Origin: Nitrobium sp046350935
GTDB lineage: Bacteria > Nitrospirota > Thermodesulfovibrionia > Thermodesulfovibrionales > Dissulfurispiraceae
DNA length: 64,000 nt
Direction: 5' to 3'
Assembly (NCBI GenBank): GCA_046350935.1
Contig: JAXLZK010000001.1
Span: 62,001 to 126,000 of the forward strand
The translations under genes and the position numbers were made by a program. The notes under the pieces were generated by a model, which ran no database searches, was not told the DNA's origin, and worked only from the letters and a program-made list of their open reading frames with translations. Below, piece after piece: positions 34,004-43,342 of this stretch (position 1 is its first letter; each line of letters starts with the position of its first letter).

Positions 34004-34839
34004 TGGATATACAGGTGCTGCGCGCCCAGATCGAGAAGATAGACACCCTTCCCACCATCCCCACCGTTCTGAAAAAGCTTCTGGCGGTCATCGAAAACCC
34101 CAAAGTTTCGATGACCGAGATCGGCGGGTTCATCTCCAATGATCCTGTCCTCACGTCCCGGGTGCTCAAAGTGGTCAATTCGCCGATATACGGATTCCCC
34201 GGCAGGATCTCTGCGGTGAGCCAGGCCCTGATCCTTCTGGGTCTGAACGTGGTCAGGGGGATGCTTCTCGGCGTGTCCGTTTTCGAAGCCATGCAGAAGA
34301 CCATGCAGGGGCTCTGGGAGCACTCCCTCGGCTGCGCCATTATCGCCCGGATCATCGCCGTCAGGAAAGGCGTGAGTGAGCCCGAGGAGGTCTCTATCGC
34401 CGCGCTGCTCCACGATATAGGGAAAGTGGTCCTCGGCTTGAAGTTCCCGGAAGAATACAAGAAAATTATGGCCGCCGCGGAGGAGAAGGACCTCTTCATC
34501 TTCGATGCCGAGAAGAGCTATTTCGGCATCAACCATGCGGATGCCGGAGCGTGGGTCGCCCAGAAATGGAACTTTCCCCGGAGTCTCATCGAGGTGATCG
34601 AGTACCATCACAAGCCGCACCTTTCGAGGGGAGTGCCCCTGCAGGCTGCGATCGTACACCTGTCCGATATCCTGGTGCGCGCACGGGGGTTCGGCTTCGC
34701 CGGAGACACCTTCGTCCCCCCCCTCCATTCTTCCGTCTGGCAGTCCCTCCGTCTTTCGGAGGGGGACATACGGGAGATCATGGCGGAAGCCGAGGATTCC
34801 CTGGGACAGGCGGAGGACTTCATCCTCTCCGACGAATAG
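34003..34839 (+). CDS. HDOD domain signalling protein
   Basis: 278 residues, nearly all one HDOD domain: LPTIPTVLKKLLAVIENP, ISNDPVLTSRVLKVVNSP, a central ALLHDIGKVVLG, and a C-terminal SLIEVIEYHHKP. HDOD domains are HD-related helical modules that usually lack hydrolase activity and act in signalling, although the HD pair is present here. It lies between the small HD-GYP-N-like gene and a GGDEF gene in one operon, which suggests a c-di-GMP or stress-response role. An in-frame open stretch upstream of 34003 is a shadow of the preceding gene. Confidence 0.87.
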   Translation: MDIQVLRAQIEKIDTLPTIPTVLKKLLAVIENPKVSMTEIGGFISNDPVLTSRVLKVVNSPIYGFPGRISAVSQALILLGLNVVRGMLLGVSVFEAMQKTMQGLWEHSLGCAIIARIIAVRKGVSEPEEVSIAALLHDIGKVVLGLKFPEEYKKIMAAAEEKDLFIFDAEKSYFGINHADAGAWVAQKWNFPRSLIEVIEYHHKPHLSRGVPLQAAIVHLSDILVRARGFGFAGDTFVPPLHSSVWQSLRLSEGDIREIMAEAEDSLGQAEDFILSDE

Positions 34840-34847
34840 ACGAATAG

Positions 34848-35789
34848 ATGAAGACGGTTGTCACCATCACCCGTGACCTGGTGCTTGCCAGAGTGATCGA
34901 GAGGATCCTCCCGGACCCCTATCAGATAGTCCACTTTCCCACGCTGCAGGCTTCCCTCGATTATATCTACAGCTCCCTTCCCGATGTGCTGACAGTCGAG
35001 ATCGGTGCGGACGACACGCGGACCGCATCCCTGCTGAAAGAACTGAAGGAGGACCCCAGCTTCGGCCATATTCCGGTTCTGGCGGTGATTTCGGACTCCT
35101 GTGTCCTTCCCGGCGGGGATTCCCTGCTTGTCGACGATTTTGTGCGGCGTGCCGGCCTCGAACCGGACCTCCGTGCGCGGGTCGAGCTCTGTATCAACCG
35201 CGCGGAAAGGGCGGTGGAGGTGAATCCCCTGACGCGGCTGCCGGGGAATATCACCATCTCCAAACAGCTGCAGAAAAGATTGGATGCGGGAGATATATTC
35301 GGTCTCGCCTATGCAGACCTCGACCACTTCAAGCCCTATAACGACAGATACGGCTTCAGCCGCGGCGACGAGGTCCTGAAAATGCTCGGGCGGCTTATCC
35401 TCAACTCGATCAAGGAGAGGCAGCCCTCGGGCAGTTTTGTCGGGCATATCGGCGGCGATGACTTCGTCTATATGATGGACTACTCCTCGATCGAGGAGGT
35501 ATCGTACGCCATTGCCGTCAACTTCGACAGGATCGTCCCCACCTTTTACGATGCGGAGGACAGGACCAGGGGCTGCATCGAATCCACCGACCGGGAGGGA
35601 GGAGCGAAGACCTTCCCGATTATTTCCCTCTCCATCGGGGTCACCCATAACAAATTACGGAAATTCTCCCATTACGGCGAGATGGCGGAGGTCGCCTCCG
35701 AAATGAAGAAGTACGCGAAAGCCATTAAAGGCAGCTGCTGCAAGATGGACAGGAGGAAGGACGAAGGAGCCGACGGGCCCTGCCGGTAG
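34848..35789 (+). CDS. GGDEF-domain protein with divergent receiver-like N-terminus
   Basis: 313 residues. The first 120 residues have the alternating strand/helix pattern of a response-regulator receiver but no clear phospho-acceptor site. The GGDEF domain covers about 125-300, with LTRLPGN, AYADLDHFKPYND and the active-site loop GGDDF at 202-206 (canonical GGDEF or GGEEF). The fourth position is Asp instead of Glu, so catalysis is uncertain. It may make c-di-GMP or act as a GTP or c-di-GMP sensor. It follows the HDOD gene by 8 bases. Confidence 0.87.
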   Translation: MKTVVTITRDLVLARVIERILPDPYQIVHFPTLQASLDYIYSSLPDVLTVEIGADDTRTASLLKELKEDPSFGHIPVLAVISDSCVLPGGDSLLVDDFVRRAGLEPDLRARVELCINRAERAVEVNPLTRLPGNITISKQLQKRLDAGDIFGLAYADLDHFKPYNDRYGFSRGDEVLKMLGRLILNSIKERQPSGSFVGHIGGDDFVYMMDYSSIEEVSYAIAVNFDRIVPTFYDAEDRTRGCIESTDREGGAKTFPIISLSIGVTHNKLRKFSHYGEMAEVASEMKKYAKAIKGSCCKMDRRKDEGADGPCR

Positions 35790-35853
35790 CTCCCGCCTTT
35801 TCTCTGCCCGGCGCTCCCGCCGTCCTCCCCGGAATCTTTGATGAGGAAAGGCT

Positions 35854-36129
35854 CTACTCGAAAAGCTTGATGATGCTGTCCGCCTTGTCCTCGATGCTTT
35901 TCAGGTTATGGGTCATGGCGTTGTACTCGTTTTTCAGCCTGCACAGTTCGTCTGCGATATTCAGGGAGGCAATGATGACGGCCTTCAGCGGCGTTATGTG
36001 CGCCGAGGTTTGGTAGACTTCCCTGAGCTTCGCATCCACATACTCCGCAAGCTGCTGGATATGCTCCGGAGGCGCGTCTCCTTTGATGAGATACTTCTGC
36101 CCGAGAATATGTACCTCAACGGTGCCCAT
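35854..36129 (-). CDS. zapA: Cell division protein ZapA
   Basis: 91 residues. It starts GTVEVHILGQKYLIKG, with ASLNIADEL and a C-terminal coiled coil, the normal ZapA length and pattern. ZapA bundles FtsZ filaments at the division ring. It lies 7 bases after the ZapB-like gene on the same strand. Confidence 0.92.
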   Translation of the reverse strand: MGTVEVHILGQKYLIKGDAPPEHIQQLAEYVDAKLREVYQTSAHITPLKAVIIASLNIADELCRLKNEYNAMTHNLKSIEDKADSIIKLFE

Positions 36130-36136
36130 GGAAGGT

Positions 36137-36352
36137 TTACTTTATTTCGATGGATTCCAGCTCGGTGAACAGATTTTCGATCTGCTGCTTGATGGCCGCT
36201 TTTTCCGTGGTCAGCCGCTCTATTTCCTGGTCCTTCGAGGTGATGGTCTCCTCGAGCTCCTGGATGCGCCTCTCGAGCGCGCTCTTTTCCTCTTTCAGGG
36301 TTTTTACTCTTTCTACTGCATACGTTATCTTTTCTTCGAAATTTTTCAGCAT
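36137..36352 (-). CDS. zapB: ZapB-like coiled-coil division protein
   Basis: 71 residues, heptad-repeat coiled coil throughout (KSALERRIQELEETITSK and on). Its position directly before zapA is the usual location of the ZapB-like gene in Nitrospirota and Desulfobacterota. It is predicted to bridge ZapA and the division site. Two ATGs are possible: aaggagg abuts the ATG at 36364, so I chose the one 12 bases downstream. Confidence 0.75.
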   Translation of the reverse strand: MLKNFEEKITYAVERVKTLKEEKSALERRIQELEETITSKDQEIERLTTEKAAIKQQIENLFTELESIEIK

Positions 36353-36499
36353 GGCGGGTGACATCCTCCTTATTGATAATGGTGAATCGTACGGCGCTTC
36401 CTCATGTACGCATCCGGCCAAGCGGGCCAGCTAAAAATAATACACAATTTAGTTCCCAAAAATAAAGGAGCCGGTGCACCCGGGGTGTGCGGGTGCGCC

Positions 36500-38483
36500 C
36501 TATAGCTCTCCCATGTGGGAGCTGATGAAAGAGATATCCGCGTCGGGCCGGGACCTCACGTATGCGAAATAGGAGGTCAGGACCTTTTGTACGTAATTCC
36601 GGGTCCTCGAACGGAATGTCCTCGATAAACTCGTCGATGGTCCGGTACGAGCCGCTCCTCACCCACTCCCTGACCGACTCCTCACCCCCGTTGTAGGCGG
36701 CGACGGCAAGGGGGATGGAGCCGAGTCTCTCCAGAAGCTGCTTCAGATAGGCCGATCCGATGAGGATGTTGGTCCTTGCATTATACAGCTCCCCGGCGTT
36801 CTTCGCATCGATCCTCTTGTTGAACCGGTGCGCTGTCTGGGGCATCAGCTGCATGAGCCCCAGCGCCCCGGCAATGGAGCGCGCATCGGAGGCGAAGCGG
36901 GACTCTTCACGCATCACCGAGAGGATCAGGAAGGGGTCGAGCCCCCTTTCCCGTGCGATCTCCTCCACCTCCTGCCAATATCCCAGGGGATAAAAGAGGT
37001 CATGGAGCTCTTCTGAATAGGGGACCCGGGCAATAGTATTCAGGGAGAGGCGGTAGTTTCCGAGCTTTTTCAGGTACGCGCTGATGGAGGCAAGGTCCTG
37101 GGCGCGGCCGCTCCTCCCCGCCGCGTGCAGCAGCTCCGCGGTCGCCTCATCCTTCAGCCCGAGTTGTGCCAGGACCTCGACCCTCTCGGCGGCAGGGCGG
37201 GGCAGGCCCTCCGTCCTGAGAGGGGAGGATGCGACTGCAGAAGGCTTCCGGCTCTCCCGCAGGAGGGAGAGGAAAGCATAAAAATCATGGCCGTTCTTCT
37301 CAAGAAGGGTCATGGCGGCCGGCTCTGCCTCTCCCAGGGTCCTTTTGCATTTGTTGTTCCAATAGAGGTATTTCGGATCGCCGGAGAGCGAGGAGAGCTG
37401 CGAGAACACCTTCGAAGCGTTCTGATAGTCCCTCAGCAGGTAGTAGGTCCATCCTATGGACCAGAGGGACTCTTCCTTCGCAGAGGGATAACGGGAAAGA
37501 ACAGAGGTGAAAACCTGCAAAGCCGCCTCAGGCTCTCCCTCCCGTCTCTTCTTCATACCGTAGGCGAGGAGCACCGACACGATCCGCTTGTCGTCCGCCT
37601 GCTCCAGCGAGGGCAGCTCGGAGTGAAAGGCATCCATGTCCCCGGCCCTGAAAAGGGCGCGCGCCCTCCAGTAGCTGTTCTTCACCTGGCGGTACCATTC
37701 CGCCGACTCCTTATACCGCTTCTGCCGGAAAAGGGAGAGGGCCAGCCCCTCCACAATATCGTTCTGCAGGATGCCCGCGTCTCTCTTCAATGCCGCCCTG
37801 AAAGCCTCCTCCGCCTCTTCGAAGTGCCAGGCGGTGTTCAGGTTTTTCCCCCTTTTCCACAAGTCCTCTGCGGTAATGTCGGCGGGGGAGAGCTCGGCGA
37901 GCGCCTTCGACGACAGGGGGGTGGCGGACAGGTAGACTTCCTTGAAGAGCTCCAGCGCCCTCTGCGTCTTCCCGTTCTCCTTCAGGAGCCGCGCATAGGA
38001 GTACTTCATCTCCATCTCGGAGGGGTAGTCCCGGATAAAGCTTTCGAAGAGTTCGGCAGCGGAGCCGCTCTCCTTCTTCCTGAGCAGCTCTATCTCCTTT
38101 GTCCGTGCATTTTTCAGCAGACAGGAGTCCTTGTATTTTTCCCTGATGGTGCGAAGATCGGCGAGCGCCCTGTCGGTATTTCCCATTTTTTCAAATGCCT
38201 GCGCCCTCCAGAGGAGCGCGTAGTCCCCGAGGATCACCAGGCTCTCATAGGAGGAAGTGAGGAGCGGAACGGCCTTTTCGTACTCGCCTCTGTCGAGGCA
38301 GAGCTTCCCCTGGAGAAGCGCGGATGCAATGCCCTTCTTCGCGTCGGCCGGAGAGGCCGCCGCCTGCTCTTCCTTCACCGGCTCCGCGGCGAGGGCGGGA
38401 GAGGAAAGCGAACCCGAAAGGCAGAAAAGGGCAAAAGCGACGCAGCTTTGCTTCGCGACCCTTTTGGCGGATTGTCCGGACAA
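36500..38483 (-). CDS. Soluble lytic murein transglycosylase, frameshifted near its C-terminus
   Basis: Periplasmic enzyme that cleaves peptidoglycan glycans to 1,6-anhydro ends. About 660 residues: a signal peptide, a long helical TPR-like superhelix (about 40-470) and a C-terminal SLT domain with the catalytic Glu in SVMREESRF, then GLMQLMPQT and AYNGG. Near 36603-36608 the frame breaks: after EDIPFE the expected ETRNYVQKV continues in another frame and ends at 36500. Read as is, the protein runs on to 36402 with an unrelated tail. A TTG start at 38483 with aaggag 9 bases upstream is preferred over an ATG at 38552 inside aroC. Confidence 0.82.
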
Positions 38484-38496
38484 ATTCGACGACTCC

Positions 38497-39720
38497 TTAC
38501 AGACCGCGCAGGTATTCCCTGTAGGCGGTATAGTTTTTCCCGGTTTCTTCAACGGTATTGCCCCCGAACTTCTCGAGGAATGCGTCGGCGAGCACCAGGG
38601 CCGTCATCGCTTCGCCGATCACTGCCGCAGCGGGCACGGCGCAGGTGTCGGAGCGTTCGTAGGCGGCCTCGATAGGCTCATGCGACACGATGTCCACGGA
38701 ACGGAGGGGTTTCCTCAGGGTAGGAATGGGTTTCATGGCGGCCCTGACCACGACGGGCATGCCGTTCGACATGCCGCCCTCGATGCCTCCCGCGTAGTTT
38801 GTCTTCCGGTAGAAGGCGCCGCACAAGCCTGCCGGGGGGGCCTCGCCTTCCGGGGACGGCCCCCTGTGGTAGTAGATCTCGTCCATTGCCTCCGAACCGT
38901 ACTTCTCGGCCGCAGCGAAGCCGGCCCCGATCTCGACTCCCTTCATCGCCTGCGTTCCCATCAAAGCCTGTGCCAGGCGGCCGTCGAGCCGCCTGTCCCA
39001 TTGTATATGGCTCCCCAGACCCGCCGGAACGCCTGTCGCGATTACCTCGAAGGTGCCGCCGAGGGTGTCGCCGTTCTTCGCGGCCATATCGATCGCTTCC
39101 ACCATCCGCTCCGAAGCTTCCTTCTCGGGGCAGCGCACCGGAGAGTCTTCCGTTTTGCGGAGGAGGTCGCCCCAGTCGAGTGCCGCCCGCATCCCGTAGT
39201 CCGGCCTCTGCATTGTAGCGCTGCCGATCCGGAGCACATAGCTGCCGATGACGATGCCGAATTCCGCCAGGAAGCGGCGCGCCACCGCCCCCACGGCAAC
39301 CCGCATGGCCGTTTCGCGGGCGCTGGACCGTTCGAGGATGTTCCTGACATCCTTCTGTCCGTATTTGACGGCGCCCGTGAGGTCTGCGTGTCCGGGCCTC
39401 GGCCTCGTGACGGGGGGAAGGGAGTCTTTATGCGCGGCATCGGGGGACATCCCCTCCTGCCAGTTCTTCCAGTCCCTGTTCTCGATGAGAAGGGCGAGGG
39501 GCGACCCCATGGTTTTCCCCCATCTGACCCCGGAAAGGATCTCGGCATGGTCCCGTTCTATCTTCATCCGGCCCCCGCGGCCGTAGCCGCCCTGCCTCCT
39601 CTGCAGCTCCCTGTCGATATCTTCCGGCGACAGGGCGAGCCCTGCGGGAATGCCCTCGATGATGCCCGTCAGCCCCCTGCCGTGGGATTCGCCTGCGGTA
39701 AGGATTCTGAGTATTTGCAT
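38497..39720 (-). CDS. aroC: Chorismate synthase
   Basis: 407-residue FMN-dependent enzyme making chorismate from EPSP, the last step of the shikimate pathway. Signatures: TAGESHG at the N-terminus, RPGHADL, SARETAMRVAVGA, and the C-terminal GGIEGGMSNG. The catalytic His residues in GESHG and PGH are present. The ATG at 39720 gives the normal start MQILRILTAGESHG; an upstream open frame to 40038 is not needed. The transglycosylase gene begins just after its stop on the same strand. Confidence 0.95.
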   Translation of the reverse strand: MQILRILTAGESHGRGLTGIIEGIPAGLALSPEDIDRELQRRQGGYGRGGRMKIERDHAEILSGVRWGKTMGSPLALLIENRDWKNWQEGMSPDAAHKDSLPPVTRPRPGHADLTGAVKYGQKDVRNILERSSARETAMRVAVGAVARRFLAEFGIVIGSYVLRIGSATMQRPDYGMRAALDWGDLLRKTEDSPVRCPEKEASERMVEAIDMAAKNGDTLGGTFEVIATGVPAGLGSHIQWDRRLDGRLAQALMGTQAMKGVEIGAGFAAAEKYGSEAMDEIYYHRGPSPEGEAPPAGLCGAFYRKTNYAGGIEGGMSNGMPVVVRAAMKPIPTLRKPLRSVDIVSHEPIEAAYERSDTCAVPAAAVIGEAMTALVLADAFLEKFGGNTVEETGKNYTAYREYLRGL

Positions 39721-39856
39721 GACTCTAAAATACCCTGAATCCCCGGCCAGCGTCAATTGCTCCGGTGCGGAAAGCCCGGGGAAATTGCCATCGCGCTGAA
39801 ATGCAGCGGGATTTTTCCCGTCAGAGGGTGCGCAAAAGTATGATAGAATAGTTGTA

Positions 39857-42064
39857 ATGAATGCGAGCGGCCTCCTCAAGAGCTTTCTTAACGGCGGAGA
39901 AGTGAATCCTTTCGATATCTTAGGGCTGCATATCCTCGGGAACGGGGTCTGCATCCGCGCGTTTCTTCCCGAGGCGAAAAAGGCGGAGGTCGTCCGGGAT
40001 CCCAGTGCGGCGGAGGAGCGCGTGCTTCCCCTGCGCAAACGCGGCGCAAAGGGGATATTCGAGCTGCTGCAGGAAGGCGAGACACGGCCTTTTCCCTACA
40101 AAATCAGGATCGTGACCCACTGGGGCGAGAGCAGGGAGTTCCACGATCCGTATTCTTTTCCCCCCTCTCTCACCGGCTACGACCTGCATCTCATCGGAGA
40201 GGGGACCCATTATAAGAATTATGAGAAGCTCGGCGCACATCTGAAAGAGCTCGAAGGGATACAGGGCGTCCGCTTCGCGGTCTGGGCGCCCAATGCGAAG
40301 CGGGTGAGCGTTGTGGGGGACTTCAACGGCTGGGACGTGCGGCGGCACCTCATGCGCATGCTGGGATCCTCCGGCATCTGGGAGATCTTCATCCCCGGCC
40401 TCGGGGAAGGGGAGGTATACAAGTTTCATGTCGAATCGAAATACCACCACTACCGGGAAATGAAGGCGGACCCCTTCGGTTTTTTCTTCGAGATGAGGCC
40501 GAAGACCGCCGCCGTGGTGTACGACATCGGGAGCAAGCATGCCTGGCAGGACGCCGCATGGATGGAGGCGCGGGGGCAGCGGAACTGGCTCGACTCCCCC
40601 CTCAGCATCTACGAGGTCCATCTCGGCTCGTGGATGCGGGTCCCCGAGGAGGAGGACAGGTTTCTGACGTACCGGGAGCTGGCGGACAAGCTGATCCCCT
40701 ATGTGAAGGAGCTCGGCTTTACGCATATAGAGCTCCTCCCCATCGCGGAGCACCCCCTCGACGCCTCCTGGGGATACCAGACCATCGGCTACTACGCCCC
40801 CACCAGCAGGTTCGGCAGGCCTGACGACTTCATGTTCTTCATCGACCGGTGCCATCAGAACGGCATCGGGGTCTTTATCGACTGGGTGCCCGCCCATTTC
40901 CCGAAGGATGCGCACGGCCTGGCATTCTTCGACGGCACGTTCCTCTATGAGCACGCCGACCCCCGCAGGGGCGAGCACCGCGACTGGGGGACGCTGATTT
41001 TCAACTACGGCAGGAACGAAGTGAGGAATTATCTCATCTCGAACGCCCTCTTCTGGCTGGACAAGTACCATATCGACGGCCTCCGCGTCGACGCGGTGGC
41101 CTCCATGCTCTACCTCGACTATTCCCGCGAGCCGGGGGACTGGATGCCCAACAGGTACGGGGGCAACGAGAATCTTGAAGCCATCGATTTTCTGAAGACC
41201 TTCAACGAGGTGGTGCATCACTACCACCCCGGCGTCCTCACCATTGCCGAAGAGTCCACGGCGTGGCCCAGCGTGTCCCGGCCCACCTACCTCGGCGGGC
41301 TGGGCTTCAGCATGAAGTGGAACATGGGTTGGATGCACGATACCCTTACCTATTTTTCCAAGGACCCCGTGCACCGGAAATACCACACCAACAACCTCAC
41401 CTTCAGCATGATCTATGCCTTTACCGAAAACTTCATTCTGCCTTTCTCCCATGACGAAGTGGTCTACGGAAAAAGGTCCCTGCTGAACAAGATGCCGGGG
41501 GACCTCTGGCAGAAGTTCGCGAACCTGCGGGCGCTGTACGGGTATATGTACGGCCATCCGGGCAAGAACCTCCTCGTCATGGGGTCCGAGTTCGGGCAGT
41601 GGAACGAGTGGAATTTCGATACGAGCCTCGATTGGCACCTCCTCACGTACGAGCCCCATCAGAAGCTGCTGAAGTATGTGTCCGATCTCAACCGCCTCTA
41701 CCGGTCGGAGCCGGCGCTGTACGAGGTGTGCCACGACTGGCACGGCTTCGAGTGGATCGACTTTCACGACCAGGACAACTGCATTCTTTCCTTCATCAGA
41801 AGGGCGAAGCACCCGGAGGATTTCCTCGTCTTCGTCTTCAACCTTACCCCCGTACCGCGGGTCGGGTACCGCATCGGAGTGCCCGAGGGGGGGTACTACC
41901 GGGAGCTCTTCAACAGCGATTCCGCCTACTACGGGGGATCGGACGTGGGAAACGGCGGCGGAGCGGCCGCCGACACAGTCTCCTCCCATGAGCGCTTCCC
42001 CTATTCCCTGAACCTTACGCTGCCTCCCCTTTCCGCCCTGATCCTCAAGCCGCACCCGCGATAG
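39857..42064 (+). CDS. glgB: 1,4-alpha-glucan branching enzyme
   Basis: 735 residues, GH13 enzyme that adds alpha-1,6 branches to glycogen. An N-terminal extra domain, then CBM48 (GVRFAVWAPNAKRVSVVGDF), then the TIM barrel with GLRVDAVASMLY (nucleophile Asp), IAEESTAWP (acid Glu) and PFSHDEVVYGK, and a C-terminal beta domain. Full-length. A TAGAAT at 39844-39849 ends 7 bases before the ATG and there is no Shine-Dalgarno site, so the message may be leaderless. No other glg gene is adjacent. Confidence 0.95.
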   Translation: MNASGLLKSFLNGGEVNPFDILGLHILGNGVCIRAFLPEAKKAEVVRDPSAAEERVLPLRKRGAKGIFELLQEGETRPFPYKIRIVTHWGESREFHDPYSFPPSLTGYDLHLIGEGTHYKNYEKLGAHLKELEGIQGVRFAVWAPNAKRVSVVGDFNGWDVRRHLMRMLGSSGIWEIFIPGLGEGEVYKFHVESKYHHYREMKADPFGFFFEMRPKTAAVVYDIGSKHAWQDAAWMEARGQRNWLDSPLSIYEVHLGSWMRVPEEEDRFLTYRELADKLIPYVKELGFTHIELLPIAEHPLDASWGYQTIGYYAPTSRFGRPDDFMFFIDRCHQNGIGVFIDWVPAHFPKDAHGLAFFDGTFLYEHADPRRGEHRDWGTLIFNYGRNEVRNYLISNALFWLDKYHIDGLRVDAVASMLYLDYSREPGDWMPNRYGGNENLEAIDFLKTFNEVVHHYHPGVLTIAEESTAWPSVSRPTYLGGLGFSMKWNMGWMHDTLTYFSKDPVHRKYHTNNLTFSMIYAFTENFILPFSHDEVVYGKRSLLNKMPGDLWQKFANLRALYGYMYGHPGKNLLVMGSEFGQWNEWNFDTSLDWHLLTYEPHQKLLKYVSDLNRLYRSEPALYEVCHDWHGFEWIDFHDQDNCILSFIRRAKHPEDFLVFVFNLTPVPRVGYRIGVPEGGYYRELFNSDSAYYGGSDVGNGGGAAADTVSSHERFPYSLNLTLPPLSALILKPHPR

Positions 42065-42426
42065 AGAAGCCGGTGCGCCGTGCAGCCGGTTTCAGGAGAA
42101 GCCGCTGCCGCAGGAGAGGATAGTCTGCCTGCGCCCCCTGAATTTTTTCCCCGTCTCCTTCCCGTATCTACAGAAGGTACCGCAGATACCGCCGGTTGTC
42201 CCCGTATTTTGTAGCCTCCACTACAAATATTATTTTCCCGTGACCACTTTGGGAGTATATTTTTTTGCGTCCTGTAATCTTCATTACCGACAAACAATGA
42301 CGCAACCCGGTACACTGTAATCGTTATTTGATAACAAGCCGTCGGGCGGGACTTTTGGGGGTGTTTGGAGAGCCACGCTGTTAATGAAAGGCACCGCCTG
42401 ACGGACAATCAAAGGAGGATACTACA
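42065..42426 (+). promoter_or_regulatory. AT-rich 362-base leader before the activase genes, with three inverted repeats
   Basis: Non-coding. (1) TTGTAG-N6-CTACAA at 42209-42226, an 18-base dyad of the size bound by Crp/Fnr dimers. (2) TTGCGTC...GACGCAA at 42265-42305, enclosing GTAAT-cttc-ATTAC. (3) ccgtcgggcgg at 42339-42349 pairing with ccgcctgacgg at 42394-42404 (one mismatch), just before the aaaggaggat ribosome site at 42411-42420. Number 3 could be an attenuator. The composition is clearly lower in GC than the flanks. Confidence 0.5.
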
Positions 42427-43342
42427 ATGAGCAGTGAAACGTCGGAAGCCAAACGCACGGTAATCGGTATGCAGCAGCAGAAGGAGAGTGCGGCGCCTGC
42501 CGCATCCTCTGCAGTAGAGACGGGGATGCAGGAGTTCAGGGTAGAGTCGGAGCCTTTTTACCTACCGATCAACGATGAGGTACGGCTTTTTGAGATAGCG
42601 TACGAGAGCCGGCTGCCGTTGATGCTGAAGGGGGCCGACGGGGTGCGGCAAGACGCGGTTTCTCTCCTACATGGCGCACCGGATGGGGATGCCCTGATCC
42701 ACGGTAGCCTGTCATGAGGACCTGACGGCGAGCGACGCCTGGTGGGGCGGTATCTTCTGGACGGGGCAAGCACGCGGTGGCAGGACGGTCCTCTTGCCTT
42801 AGCGGTCAAGCACGGGGGGATCTGCTATCTTGACGAGATAGTGGAGGCGCGGAAGGACACCACCGTGGTGATTCACCCGCTGACGGACGACCGGAGGGTG
42901 CTGCCCATTGAAAAGAGGGGGACCATTTTGGAGGCGGCAGATGACTTCATGCTCGCCATATCTCCTACAATCCTGGGGTATCAGACCGTGCTGAAGGACC
43001 TAAAGCAGAGCACGAAGCAGCGGTTTGTCACCGTTGAGTTTGACTATCCTGCGGCGAGCACGGAGGCGGAGATCATCATTCACGAAAGCGGCATTGACCG
43101 GGGGACGGCAGCCGACTTGGGAAGATCGCCGAGTAGTTCCGTACCTTGAAGGGTCGTGGGCTGGACGAAGGGTGAGCACGCGGCTCTTGATCTATGCGGG
43201 GACACTCCATCGTCCAAAAGGGGAGAGGAGCCGCGGCGGCCTGTGCCGTTTCCCTGATCCACCCCATCACGGACGACCCGGAGATGCAGAAGGTATTAGA
43301 AGAGATCGTGGAGTCCATACTGTGTAGGGAGGAAGGGCGATG
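42427..43342 (+). pseudogene. CbbQ/NorQ-type AAA+ activase, broken by several indels
   Basis: MoxR-type AAA+ ATPase that, with a VWA partner, activates metalloenzymes such as Rubisco or nitric oxide reductase. The frame starts well (LPINDEVRLFEIAYESRLPL), then single-base indels break it at about 42633, 42693, 42705 and 42737. When these are undone the Walker A GPTGCGKT, the block CHEDLTASDLVGRYLLDG and then GGICYLDEIVEARKDTTVVI (Walker B) and IHPLTDDRRVLPI all read perfectly. More breaks follow after 43080. It ends with an ATGA overlap into the next gene. No rubisco or nor structural gene is in the window. Confidence 0.8.

Noticed and set aside
42065..42426. Cobalamin or other known riboswitch before the activase genes
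   Set aside because: No B12-box or other conserved riboswitch core can be read; only simple inverted repeats are visible.
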